Of a stretch of DNA of 50,000 nucleotides, positions 23,904 to 37,030 are shown in pieces (positions within the stretch are counted from its first letter, which is position 1; every line of letters begins with the position of its first letter). The notes beneath the pieces were generated by a model that saw nothing but the letters and a program-made list of their open reading frames with translations, was not told where the DNA came from and ran no database searches. The position numbers and the translations under genes are program-made. Source of the stretch: Strigamia acuminata (taxonomy: Eukaryota; Arthropoda; Chilopoda; Geophilomorpha; Linotaeniidae); assembly GCA_949358305.1 (NCBI GenBank), contig CASHSZ010000009.1, forward strand, positions 1-50,000, written 5' to 3'.

Positions 23904-26900
23904 GACCGTCGGCGGCCCGTTAACGGCCCGTGCGAGCCGTTACGGGATTGTGACGGGACCGTCGGCGGCCCGTTAACGGCCCGTGCGGGCCGTTTTCGAC
24001 CCGTTGCGGCCGTTTTCGACCCGTTGCGGCCCGTTTTCGACCCGTTACGGTCCTTGGCCGTAACGGGCCGAAAACGGGAAAACTGAAAAAGTCGAGTGCG
24101 AGACCACGTGACCCGGAGTGTGGTTTTTGGGGACGAGGGCCGTCCTCCGACCGCGCCGTGACGCGCCGCGGGTCGGTCACCAACTTTTGTCAATTTTTGA
24201 CAGATTTTCACGGAATTTCAGCGACATTTTACGAGACGTTTCTGCCCGATGGGACGGACTTCTGTAAAACATTGCTTAAAATCCATGGAAATTTATCACA
24301 TATTGACAAAATTCGGTGCAAGTTTTGTCAGAAATTAGGAAAAAACTTTTTTCAAAACTCGTCCAACGCGCCGGTAAATTGAGCGCCCACGTGCGTCGAC
24401 AGTGGGCGCTTCAAAACCGCGTGGACACTGTCAGATCTCGGCACAGTTTGATGCGCCCAAATCTAGCAATACTTGCACCGACTTTTGGCAATTTGTGACA
24501 AATTTTCACAGAATTTCGGCAACATTTTACGACACATTTCTGCCCGGTTGGACACATTTCCACAGGTTTTTTGTAAAACGTTGCTAAAATTCCGTTGAAT
24601 TTCATCAAAAATTGTGTCAAAAGTCGGTGACGGGCGGAGGGGCGAGCTCCGGGCGCCCGAGAGAGAGAGAGAAAGAGAGAGAGAGGGGACGGCCGGGGCT
24701 CCCGCCAACGGGCGGAGGGGCGAGCCTTGGCGGGTTGGGCGTGCACTATCTAGGCATGTGGGCGCTCGATTTACCGGCACGTTGGACAAGTTTTGAAAAT
24801 TTTTTTTTCCTAATTTTTGACAAAATTAGCACCGAATTTTGCCAATATTTGATAAATTTCCACGGAATTTTATCAATGTTTTACAAAAAACCCCTGGAAA
24901 TGTGTCCAATCGAGCAGAAATGTCTCGTAAAATATCGCTGAAATTTGTCTAAAATTGACAAAAAATCGGTGCAAGTTTTGCTAGATATTTGCCCGGATCA
25001 AACTGTGCCCGAAACCGCCCGATCTGACAGTGTGCACGCGGGCTGGACGTGCCCACTGTCCCCGCATGTGCACTCGCCGGCGCGTTGGACGAGTTTAAGA
25101 AGATTTTATCAATTTCTGACAAAACTTGCATCGATTTTTTGTCAATATTTGATAAATTTCCCCAGAATTTTAGCAATAAAACCTTTGAAAATGTATCCAA
25201 AAGAGCAGAAATGTCCTGTAAAATATTGCTGAAAATCTGTTGAAATTCATCAAATATTGACAAAAATCTGTGACGAGCGGAGGGGCGATCCTTTGGCGGC
25301 CGAAAGAGAGAGGGGGGACGGTCGGGGCTCCCGCCGACGGGCGGAGGGGCGAGCCTTGGCGGCCGAGAGAGAGAGAGAGAGAGGACGGCCGGGGCTCCCG
25401 CCGGCGCACTGTCCACGCATGGGCGCGCTCGATTTACTGGCGCGTTGGACGAATTTTAAATTTTTTGTTTCCTATTTCTGACAAAATTTGCACCGACTTT
25501 TGGCAATTTGTGACAAATTTTCACAGAATTTCGGCAACATTTTACGACACATTTCTGCCCGGTTGGACACATTTCCACAGGTTTTTTGTAAAACGTTGCT
25601 AAAATTCCGTTGAATTTCATCAAAAATTGTGTCAAAAGTCGGTGACGGGCGGAGGGGCGAGCTCCGGGCGCCCGAGAGAGAGAGAGAAAGAGAGAGAGAG
25701 GGGACGGCCGGGGCTCCCGCCAACGGGCGGAGGGGCGAGCCTTGGCGGGTTGGGCGTGCACTATCTAGGCATGTGGGCGCTCGATTTACCGGCACGTTGG
25801 ACAAGTTTTGAAAATTTTTTTTTCCTAATTTTTGACAAAATTAGCACCGAATTTTGCCAATATTTGATAAATTTCCACGGAATTTTATCAATGTTTTACA
25901 AAAAACCCCTGGAAATGTGTCCAATCGAGCAGAAATGTCTCGTAAAATATCGCTGAAATTTGTCTAAAATTGACAAAAAATCGGTGCAAGTTTTGCTAGA
26001 TATTTGCCCGGATCAAACTGTGCCCGAAACCGCCCGATCTGACAGTGTGCACGCGGGCTGGACGTGCCCACTGTCCCCGCATGTGCACTCGCCGGCGCGT
26101 TGGACGAGTTTAAGAAGATTTTATCAGTTTCTGACAAAACTTGCATCGATTTTTTGTCAATTTTTGATAAATTTCCCCAGAATTTTAGCAATAAAACCTT
26201 TGAAAATGTATCCAAAAGAGCAGAAATGTCCTGTAAAATATTGCTGAAAATCTGTTGAAATTCATCAAATATTGACAAAAATCTGTGACGAGCGGAGGGG
26301 CGATCCTTTGGCGGCCGAAAGAGAGAGGGGGGACGGTCGGGGCTCCCGCCGACGGGCGGAGGGGCGAGCCTTGGCGGCCGAGAGAGAGAGAGAGAGAGGA
26401 CGGCCGGGGCTCCCGCCGGCGCACTGTCCACGCATGGGCGCGCTCGATTTACTGGCGCGTTGGACGAATTTTAAATTTTTTGTTTCCTATTTCTGACAAA
26501 ATTTGCACAGACTTTTGTCAATTTTTGACAAATTTTCACGGAATTTCAGCAATGGGACGGACTTATGTAAAACATCGCTTAAAATCTGGAAATCTGTCAA
26601 ATCTTCTTTAAATTTATGCAAGATATTGGGAAATTTTGGTTTAACTCGTCCAACGGGCCGGTAAATCGAGCGCCCACACGCGCCCACATGCACGTCCAAC
26701 CCGCATGGGCACTGTCACATCGGACGTTTGTTGCGTGCAAAACTTGCACCGACTTTTGGCCATTTTTGGTTAAACTTCCGCACAATTTCTGCCCGATTGG
26801 ACACTGAGGTTCGGTTTCCGACCGGGTCGTTTCTTGTCCGACCCGCGGCGCGTCGCGGCGCGGCCGGAGGACGGCCCTCGTCCCCAAAAACCACACTCCG

Positions 26901-27575
26901 AGTCACGGGTCGCACGGCCAACAGGCCGTGACGGGCCGTAGCGGGTCGAAAACGGGCCGTTAACGGCCCGTTGACGGCCCGTTAGCGGCCCGCATGAGGT
27001 CGCACGGGCCGTCGGCGAGCCGAAGTCCGGGAACGAAGGCCGTTACGGGACCGTGACGGGACCGTCGGCGGCCCGTTAACGGCCCGTGCGAGCCGTTACG
27101 GGATCGTGACGGGACCGTCGGCGGCCCGTTAACGGCCCGTGCGAGCCGTTACGGAATCGTGACGGGACCGTCGGCGGCCCGTTAACGGCCCGTGCGGGCC
27201 GTTACGGGATCGTGACGGGACCGTCGGCGGCCCGTTAACGGCCCGTGCGACCCCATGCGGGCCGTTGACGGGCCGTTAACGGGCCGTTAACGGGCCGTTA
27301 ACGGGCCGTGACGCTGTAAATCGAAAAAATCAACAACCGACAACACGTACATGAAAACGCGTACAACATTCATAGACATTAATCTCGAATCCTGTTTTTG
27401 GTTTTACGCCGTTAACGGGCCGTTAACGGCCCGCATGAGGTCGTACGGGCCGTTACGGGGTCGTGACGGGACCGTCGGCGGCCCGTTAACGGCCCGTGCG
27501 GGCCGTTACGGGATAGTTACGGAACCGTCGGCGGCCCGTTAACGGCCCGTGCGAGCCGTTACGGGATCGTGACGG
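23904..27575. repeat. Composite satellite, type I unit with two subunits, copy E
   Basis: This is a type I unit (no fold-back) carrying two 1,015-bp subunits, starting at 24,474 and 25,489 and ending at 26,503. The second subunit has the intact CGCA and the TCAGTTTCTGAC and TCAATTTTTGATAAATTTCC variants typical of type I. Its 53-bp array before the linker has five units. Confidence 0.88.
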
Positions 27576-30265
27576 GACCGTCGGCGGCCCGTTAACGGCC
27601 CGTGCGAGCCGTTACGGGATTGTGACGGGACCGTCGGCGGCCCGTTAACGGCCCGTGCGGGCCGTTTTCGACCCGTTGCGGCCGTTTTCGACCCGTTGCG
27701 GCCCGTTTTCGACCCGTTACGGTCCTTGGCCGTAACGGGCCGAAAACGGGAAAACTGAAAAAGTCGAGTGCGAGACCACGTGACCCGGAGTGTGGTTTTT
27801 GGGGACGAGGGCCGTCCTCCGACCGCGCCGTGACGCGCCGCGGGTCGGTCACCAACTTTTGTCAATTTTTGACAGATTTTCACGGAATTTCAGCGACATT
27901 TTACGAGACGTTTCTGCCCGATGGGACGGACTTCTGTAAAACATTGCTTAAAATCCATGGAAATTTATCACATATTGACAAAATTCGGTGCAAGTTTTGT
28001 CAGAAATTAGGAAAAAACTTTTTTCAAAACTCGTCCAACGCGCCGGTAAATTGAGCGCCCACGTGCGTCGACAGTGGGCGCTTCAAAACCGCGTGGACAC
28101 TGTCAGATCTCGGCACAGTTTGATGCGCCCAAATCTAGCAATACTTGCACCGACTTTTGGCAATTTGTGACAAATTTTCACAGAATTTCGGCAACATTTT
28201 ACGACACATTTCTGCCCGGTTGGACACATTTCCACAGGTTTTTTGTAAAACGTTGCTAAAATTCCGTTGAATTTCATCAAAAATTGTGTCAAAAGTCGGT
28301 GACGGGCGGAGGGGCGAGCTCCGGGCGCCCGAGAGAGAGAGAGAAAGAGAGAGAGAGGGGACGGCCGGGGCTCCCGCCAACGGGCGGAGGGGCGAGCCTT
28401 GGCGGGTTGGGCGTGCACTATCTAGGCATGTGGGCGCTCGATTTACCGGCACGTTGGACAAGTTTTGAAAATTTTTTTTTCCTAATTTTTGACAAAATTA
28501 GCACCGAATTTTGCCAATATTTGATAAATTTCCACGGAATTTTATCAATGTTTTACAAAAAACCCCTGGAAATGTGTCCAATCGAGCAGAAATGTCTCGT
28601 AAAATATCGCTGAAATTTGTCTAAAATTGACAAAAAATCGGTGCAAGTTTTGCTAGATATTTGCCCGGATCAAACTGTGCCCGAAACCGCCCGATCTGAC
28701 AGTGTGCACGCGGGCTGGACGTGCCCACTGTCCCCGCATGTGCACTCGCCGGCGCGTTGGACGAGTTTAAGAAGATTTTATCAGTTTCTGACAAAACTTG
28801 CATCGATTTTTTGTCAATTTTTGATAAATTTCCCCAGAATTTTAGCAATAAAACCTTTGAAAATGTATCCAAAAGAGCAGAAATGTCCTGTAAAATATTG
28901 CTGAAAATCTGTTGAAATTCATCAAATATTGACAAAAATCTGTGACGAGCGGAGGGGCGATCCTTTGGCGGCCGAAAGAGAGAGGGGGGACGGTCGGGGC
29001 TCCCGCCGACGGGCGGAGGGGCGAGCCTTGGCGGCCGAGAGAGAGAGAGAGAGAGGACGGCCGGGGCTCCCGCCGGCGCACTGTCCACGCATGGGCGCGC
29101 TCGATTTACTGGCGCGTTGGACGAATTTTAAATTTTTTGTTTCCTATTTCTGACAAAATTTGCACAGACTTTTGTCAATTTTTGACAAATTTTCACGGAA
29201 TTTCAGCAATGGGACGGACTTATGTAAAACATCGCTTAAAATCTGGAAATCTGTCAAATCTTCTTTAAATTTATGCAAGATATTGGGAAATTTTGGTTTA
29301 ACTCGTCCAACGGGCCGGTAAATCGAGCGCCCACACGCGCCCACATGCACGTCCAACCCGCATGGGCACTGTCACATCGGACGTTTGTTGCGTGCAAAAC
29401 TTGCACCGACTTTTGGCCATTTTTGGTTAAACTTCCGCACAATTTCTGCCCGATTGGACACTGAGGTTCGGTTTCCGACCGGGTCGTTTCTTGTCCGACC
29501 CGCGGCGCGTCGCGGCGCGGCCGGAGGACGGCCCTCGTCCCCAAAAACCACACTCCGAGTCACGGGTCGCACGGCCAACAGGCCGTGACGGGCCGTAGCG
29601 GGTCGAAAACGGGCCGTTAACGGCCCGTTGACGGCCCGTTAGCGGCCCGCATGAGGTCGCACGGGCCGTCGGCGAGCCGAAGTCCGGGAACGAAGGCCGT
29701 TACGGGACCGTGACGGGACCGTCGGCGGCCCGTTAACGGCCCGTGCGAGCCGTTACGGGATCGTGACGGGACCGTCGGCGGCCCGTTAACGGCCCGTGCG
29801 AGCCGTTACGGAATCGTGACGGGACCGTCGGCGGCCCGTTAACGGCCCGTGCGGGCCGTTACGGGATCGTGACGGGACCGTCGGCGGCCCGTTAACGGCC
29901 CGTGCGACCCCATGCGGGCCGTTGACGGGCCGTTAACGGGCCGTTAACGGGCCGTTAACGGGCCGTGACGGTGTAAATCGAAAAAATCAACAACCGACAA
30001 CACGTACATGAAAACGCGTACAACATTCATAGACATTAATCTCGAATCCTGTTTTTGGTTTTACGCCGTTAACGGGCCGTTAACGGCCCGTTAACGGCCC
30101 GTTAACGGCCCGTTAACGGCCCGCATGAGGTCGTACGGGCCGTTACGGGGTCGTGACGGGACCGTCGGCGGCCCGTTAACGGCCCGTGCGGGCCGTTACG
30201 GGATAGTTACGGAACCGTCGGCGGCCCGTTAACGGCCCGTGCGAGCCGTTACGGGATCGTGACGG
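27576..30265. repeat. Composite satellite, type I unit, copy F
   Basis: This is a 2,690-bp unit almost identical to copy A at an offset of 27,575 bp, with one 1,015-bp block and the linker at 29,973. No gene. Confidence 0.9.
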
Positions 30266-33200
30266 GACCGTCGGCGGCCCGTTAACGGCCCGTGCGAGCC
30301 GTTACGGGATTGTGACGGGACCGTCGGCGGCCCGTTAACGGCCCGTGCGGGCCGTTTTCGACCCGTTGCGGCCGTTTTCGACCCGTTGCGGCCCGTTTTC
30401 GACCCGTTACGGTCCTTGGCCGTAACGGGCCGAAAACGGGAAAACTGAAAAAGTCGAGTGCGAGACCACGTGACCCGGAGTGTGGTTTTTGGGGACGAGG
30501 GCCGTCCTCCGACCGCGCCGTGACGCGCCGCGGGTCGGTCACCAACTTTTGTCAATTTTTGACAGATTTTCACGGAATTTCAGCGACATTTTACGAGACG
30601 TTTCTGCCCGATGGGACGGACTTCTGTAAAACATTGCTTAAAATCCATGGAAATTTATCACATATTGACAAAATTCGGTGCAAGTTTTGTCAGAAATTAG
30701 GAAAAAACTTTTTTCAAAACTCGTCCAACGCGCCGGTAAATTGAGCGCCCACGTGCGTCGACAGTGGGCGCTTCAAAACCGCGTGGACACTGTCAGATCT
30801 CGGCACAGTTTGATGCGCCCAAATCTAGCAATACTTGCACCGACTTTTGGCAATTTGTGACAAATTTTCACAGAATTTCGGCAACATTTTACGACACATT
30901 TCTGCCCGGTTGGACACATTTCCACAGGTTTTTTGTAAAACGTTGCTAAAATTCCGTTGAATTTCATCAAAAATTGTGTCAAAAGTCGGTGACGGGCGGA
31001 GGGGCGAGCTCCGGGCGCCCGAGAGAGAGAGAGAAAGAGAGAGAGAGGGGACGGCCGGGGCTCCCGCCAACGGGCGGAGGGGCGAGCCTTGGCGGGTTGG
31101 GCGTGCACTATCTAGGCATGTGGGCGCTCGATTTACCGGCACGTTGGACAAGTTTTGAAAATTTTTTTTTCCTAATTTTTGACAAAATTAGCACCGAATT
31201 TTGCCAATATTTGATAAATTTCCACGGAATTTTATCAATGTTTTACAAAAAACCCCTGGAAATGTGTCCAATCGAGCAGAAATGTCTCGTAAAATATCGC
31301 TGAAATTTGTCTAAAATTGACAAAAAATCGGTGCAAGTTTTGCTAGATATTTGCCCGGATCAAACTGTGCCCGAAACCGCCCGATCTGACAGTGTGCACG
31401 CGGGCTGGACGTGCCCACTGTCCCCGCATGTGCACTCGCCGGCGCGTTGGACGAGTTTAAGAAGATTTTATCAATTTCTGACAAAACTTGCATCGATTTT
31501 TTGTCAATATTTGATAAATTTCCCCAGAATTTTAGCAATAAAACCTTTGAAAATGTATCCAAAAGAGCAGAAATGTCCTGTAAAATATTGCTGAAAATCT
31601 GTTGAAATTCATCAAATATTGACAAAAATCTGTGACGAGCGGAGGGGCGATCCTTTGGCGGCCGAAAGAGAGAGGGGGGACGGTCGGGGCTCCCGCCGAC
31701 GGGCGGAGGGGCGAGCCTTGGCGGCCGAGAGAGAGAGAGAGAGAGGACGGCCGGGGCTCCCGCCGGCGCACTGTCCATGGGCGCGCTCGATTTACTGGCG
31801 CGTTGGACGAATTTTAAATTTTTTGTTTCCTATTTCTGACTAAATTTGCACAGACTTTTGTCAATTTTTGACAAATTTTCACGGAATTTCAGCAATGGGA
31901 CGGACTTATGTAAAACATCGCTTAAAATCTGGAAATCTGTCAAATCTTCTTTAAATTTATGCAAGATATTGGGAAATTTTGGTTTAACTCGTCCAACGGG
32001 CCGGTAAATCGAGCGCCCACACGCGCCCACATGCACGTCCAACCCGCATGGGCACTGTCACATCGGACGTTTGTTGCGTGCAAAACTTGCACCGACTTTT
32101 GGCCATTTTTGGTTAAACTTTCGCACAATTTCTGCCCGATTGGACACTGAGGTTCGGTTTCCGACCGGGTCGTTTCTTGTCCGACCCGCGGCGCGTCGCG
32201 GCGCGGCCGGAGGACGGCCCTCGTCCCCAAAAACCACACTCCGAGTCACGGGTCGCACGGCCAACAGGCCGTGACGGGCCGTAGCGGGTCGAAAACGGGC
32301 CGTTAACGGCCCGTTGACGGCCCGTTAGCGGCCCGCATGAGGTCGCACGGGCCGTCGGCGAGCCGAAGTCCGGGAACGAAGGCCGTTACGGGACCGTGAC
32401 GGGACCGTCGGCGGCCCGTTAACGGCCCGTGCGAGCCGTTACGGGACCGTGACGGGACCGTCGGCGGCCCGTTAACGGCCCGTGCGGGCCGTTACGGGAT
32501 CGTGACGGGACCGTCGGCGGCCCGTTAACGGCCCGTGCGGGCCGTTACGGGATCGTAACGGGCCGTTAACGGGCCGTTAACGGGCCGTTAACGGGCCGTG
32601 ACGGTGTAAATCGAAAAAATCAACAACCGACAACACGTACATGAAAACGCGTACAACATTCATAGACATTAATCTCGAATCCTGTTTTTGGTTTTACGCC
32701 GTTAACGGGCCGTTAACGGCCCGTTAACGGCCCGTTAACGGCCCGCATGAGGTCGTACGGGCCGTTACGGGGTCGTGACGGGATCGTCGGCGGCCCGTTA
32801 ACGGCCCGTGCGGGCCGTTACGGGATAGTTACGGAACCGTCGGCGGCCCGTTAACGGCCCGTGCGAGCCGTTACGGGATCGTGACGGGACCGTCGGCGGC
32901 CCGTTAACGGCCCGTGCGAGCCGTTACGGGATTGTGACGGGACCGTCGGCGGCCCGTTAACGGCCCGTGCGGGCCGTTTTCGACCCGTTGCGGCCGTTTT
33001 CGACCCGTTGCGGCCCGTTTTCGACCCGTTACGGTCCTTGGCCGTAACGGGCCGAAAACGGGAAAACTGAAAAAGTCGAGTGCGAGACCACGTGACCCGG
33101 AGTGTGGTTTTTGGGGGCGAGGGCCGTCCTCCGACCGCGCCGTGACGCGCCCCGAGTCGGATCAAGAGGCGACCCGGTCGGAAACCGAACCTCGGGGTTC

Positions 33201-34013
33201 CTCGAGGCGTGGTTTTTTGGGGACGGGGGGAGGGGGGGGGGGGGGGGGGATCGGGTCGCGTGCTCCGACCGCGCCGCAACGCGATGTGGGTCGGTCACCA
33301 ACTTTTGTCAATTTTTGACAAATTTCCACGGAATTTCAGCAACATTTTACGAGACGTTTCTGCCCGACTAGACACGTTTCCGCAGGTTTTAGCAAAACAA
33401 CGTTAAATTCTGTGGAAATTTATCAAATGTTGACAAAATTCTGTGCAAGTTTTGTCAGATACTTACTTACTTACGATATAAACTCGAACGTCGTCCATCG
33501 ACACTCTCAACATTCCACCGGACATTTTCCGGAAGAGTTTGTCCCGATCGGGACCACGCCTCGACGAAGCCCGGGACCCGGTTTCCGACCGGGTCGTTTT
33601 TGGCCCAAGTCACGGCGCGTCGCGGCGCTTTCGGAGCACGCGACCCGATCCCCCCCTCCCCCCGTTCTCAAAAACCACGCCTCGACGAAGCCCGGGACCC
33701 GGTTTCCGACCGGGTCGTTTTTGGCCCAAGTCACGGCGCGTCGCGGCGCGTTCGGAGCACATGAACCGATCCCCCCTCCCTCCCGTCACAAAAACCACGT
33801 TTTAGCGAAACCCTTGACCGGTCACAAAACCCACCGAACACCGAAAAGCAACGAACAAAACGCGCTCGGTCGCACGAACTACTCGGCCAAAACAACATCC
33901 GCAAATTCCGCATCACAGTCGCGATCAACGAAACAACGTATAGGCCGCCGTAATGTTAAAAAGCGGGACCCTTTCGCCCCCGACAAAATCCGCACACATA
34001 CCCCAAGGTTAAG
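30266..34013. repeat. Composite satellite, type II unit truncated at the fold-back centre, copy G
   Basis: This type II copy has one 1,015-bp block, carries the CGCA deletion, has its linker at 32,606, and includes the left half of the fold-back (33,074-34,013). Identity to copies B and C stops after CCCCAAGGTTAAG at 34,013, equivalent to 7,451 in copy B. That point is about 15 bp from the midpoint of the fold-back outer arms. The right half of the palindrome is not found further on in the window. The poly-G run at about 33,232-33,249 is two bases longer than in the other copies. Confidence 0.88.
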
Positions 34014-37000
34014 TTTGTCTGCTTATTATTTCCTTTTGGATCGATCATATTCAATGGTTTTTGAGCCATAAAAAAATTCAAAATCTGACGATTTTAATTC
34101 TTTAATTTATAAAGAAGACGAATATAATACACTTTTCAACAAGAAACACTTCTAAACTTTACTTTTGACAAAATAAAATTAAACTTCGCGTTTGTTTGAC
34201 ACGTGTTAGCTTTTGCAGGTTACACGGCACACAAAATTCGAATCGTGACTGAAATCGGGACGGCGTGGTCAAGATGACTCTGGAACACGTCTTCTGGTCT
34301 GGTCTGGATGCGAATGATCAGTATCTGATCTGGTCCTCCTTTAATAGCAGGGGGCTGGGGATCCCTAGATCTCCCAACTTCTGATTGGCGGATGTTAGTG
34401 TCGGCCAATGGTATAAAGGACGTTACATCTATTTAGTAGTTCTCTACTAAGTCCGTTCCCTTCGAGATTCAATTTTACCGATAAAATAAAATTCCTTCGG
34501 GAAGACATTCGTAAAATATTGTATTTTTCAAATGAAAATAAAATAAACTTACTTCAATCTTCTTGAACTTTGGGATTTTTACCAATCCAAATAATTAAAT
34601 AACTTTTCTTCAAAAAATATTTTTCTTTGATTATTCCGTTTAGTGTGTAATATCATTACAACCACAGTTTTAATAAAGTTTTCTCAAACTCTCAATTTTT
34701 CTTATTCTTATTCAATTATCGTTCAAATAATCATTCCTTTGTAATTGAAATCTATTTTCGATTCCCAACATTGTGTATTCATTTCCAATAGGAAGAATAA
34801 TTTGACCAAGTCTTTACTTTTTCGGGTTTAAATTCCATTTTTCGAGTGTGAAAAAATAAATTTTCACCATCCATCTCCCCCTTTTTTAACAAATTTTTTT
34901 AACAAATAAAAATTCGTTAAAATTCTTTAAATTTGTTTTGCGAGAAAAATTATCTAATTCTCTAATCTTCCAAAAGAAAATATTCGAAATTTTACTTTAA
35001 ACGATAAAGTTATTGGTACAAATGTGTACTTGTTTTTCGGGAGAAAACTATTCGACAATCCTTTAGACTTTTGGGTAAAAATTATTCATCAAATCTTTCT
35101 TTTTTGATGACAATTGCTTTGATTTTTCGAAAGAAAATATCTAGCTAAATTCCACTTTTCCTGAGCGGACAATTGTTTTCACAATTAGTTATTCCTTTGC
35201 GATATTTACGAAGGACGTGTCTTTGATTATTCGTTTTAATAATTTTCGTCCCCCTTATCTCTAATAACGAGATGTTTTTGCAGAGATCTTTTATCTTTTG
35301 AATGAAAGAATATTTAAATCTCAATTGTCGTAAATACCTTCATCTGCTGCAGCATTTCCTCAATTTGAACTTTTCAAATGAAAAGACAAATCTGGAGAAC
35401 TTTCACTGTCAAACTTCTATTCCTATCGCGCCAAAATTCGTAATTCACTGGTTTGGAATTCCGTATAACACGTGACACAATAACAGTATCGATGTCACAA
35501 TTAAGCAGTTTACTACTCGGTCCGCGCGAGGACATGTAAATTACTTTTTTCCGATAAAAATAATTTTTCTTTGAAAAATATTTGAAATTGATTTTTCACA
35601 ACTACTTTTGAATGAAATAAAATGAAGTTATTCCAACTTTTCGTTAATTGCTCACACATAACATTCCCTTTACTGTGGGATTTGCATCGAAATTCCATTT
35701 TTAAAGAACCTTTCTTTTACTTATCGCAAATAAAACATATTCAATCGTTTTTCTGATTAAACTTTAACACGTAAATTACGAACGAAATATATGATGACAT
35801 TCCATTAACCTTTAGGAAAATTGACTAAATTCTTAATTTTTAGAGAAAAATAATGTATCTAGAATCTTTCCTTTTCCGAATAAAATCTATGTTCAAAATA
35901 GAAGATAAATCTTGTGCAATTCTTAGTTTTTTCGAATGGAAAAATACAACTTTTCATCAGCGGTGATTTATTTGATTTTTCCGAAAGAAAAATAATTACT
36001 TTGAAACTTATTTTCTTCGTTTAAATCAGCTATCTGATTTTAAAGCTTCAATCCAATCAAAAAATATTCGCTCCGTAAATATTTCATGTGGCAAAGTTCA
36101 TAGCCACAAATGGATTTGTTATTCCGGTTTTAAGAAATCATGTGGGAAAATGTCCGATTAGATTACTAAAAATATTCGTTGTTTTTCAAACAGCTAAATT
36201 TCATTTAGAAATTCTCAAAATTTGGGAGACCCAAATATCGTTGGAAACTTAAAACACTGTTAAATTTCCGAAAGGAAAGATTGAATGAAATCCTTTTACT
36301 TTTCCGAGGGAAAGCGTTTATCGTGATTCGTAACTTTCAATGTAAAAAATACTATTCTATGTGGTCGGCAACTTCATTCGCCGCCATTTTATATTTTCTT
36401 AATTTCCATTGTCCCGAAGGAAAAAATGTACTTTTTGTGAAAATAGTTAATTCCTTCAAATAAAGGTAATATTCATTTCGATTTGCAAATCTTTTCTGCG
36501 AAATGGAGTGTGTTGTTTTTCTCCAACAACTAAATTATCTTTGGTACCGATGGCAGTGGAAAAATTAGTTCGCGACACTTAAATAAATCTCTACGAACCT
36601 TCTGTAACATTTCTCCGCTGTCTTTTATCTGTTGTCCGCCATAATTTCCAAGCATTCGTTCGCACCTTGCGTTGAAGGTTTGAGTAGCTTCCCTGCTGCG
36701 TTTGATACGGAGATCGACGCGTATTGCTATGGCGCGTGGTCGCTGGCTATCGGTGTCGACGTACAGTTACAAGAAACTTAATTTCTTGTAAATATTTCCA
36801 AATAGTTGCGGTGTTTTCTTCGTTTTAACTTTTCAGGTGGAAAGATAAATTCGTAAGAAGTCCGCCTTCTAAACTTGTATGTTTTTAGCTTTTCGAAATA
36901 AAACAAACTTCGAAAAAAAATATCTGTATTCTTATTTCACTCGAAACTTTTTTGATTTCTTATTTAAAATACTTCGTATTCCTTAAATTGTCGAACGAAA

Positions 37001-37030
37001 ATAGTAAAGAGAGTTCACTAAACGTTTCCA
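34014..37030. other. AT-rich gene-free block with dispersed TTTTC-loop-GAAAA hairpins
   Basis: This is low-GC sequence with stops in all frames. A recurring mini-hairpin has a stem TTTTC/GAAAA, usually a 4-nt loop, and often an AT-rich tail. Perfect cases: 34525-34538 (loop AAAT), 34838-34855 (stem 6), 35034-35047 (GGGA), 35124-35137 (GAAA), 35370-35385 (stem 6, AAAT), 35564-35578 (TTT), 35837-35850, 35928-35944, 35976-35992, 36265-36278 (TTTCC/GGAAA), and 37046-37059 just beyond. A different one lies at 34433-34450 (TTAGTAG/CTACTAA, loop TTCT). I see no protein domain. It could be remains of an element or a structured non-coding transcript. Confidence 0.6.
34384..34417 (+). promoter_or_regulatory. 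Promoter-like CCAAT/TATA cluster
   Basis: ATTGG at 34,384, CCAAT at 34,405 and TATAAA at 34,412 lie within 34 bp, followed about 15 bp later by the perfect hairpin 34,433-34,450. This resembles a polymerase II core promoter or the U3 region of an LTR. No open frame follows, so any product would be non-coding or lost. Confidence 0.35.
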
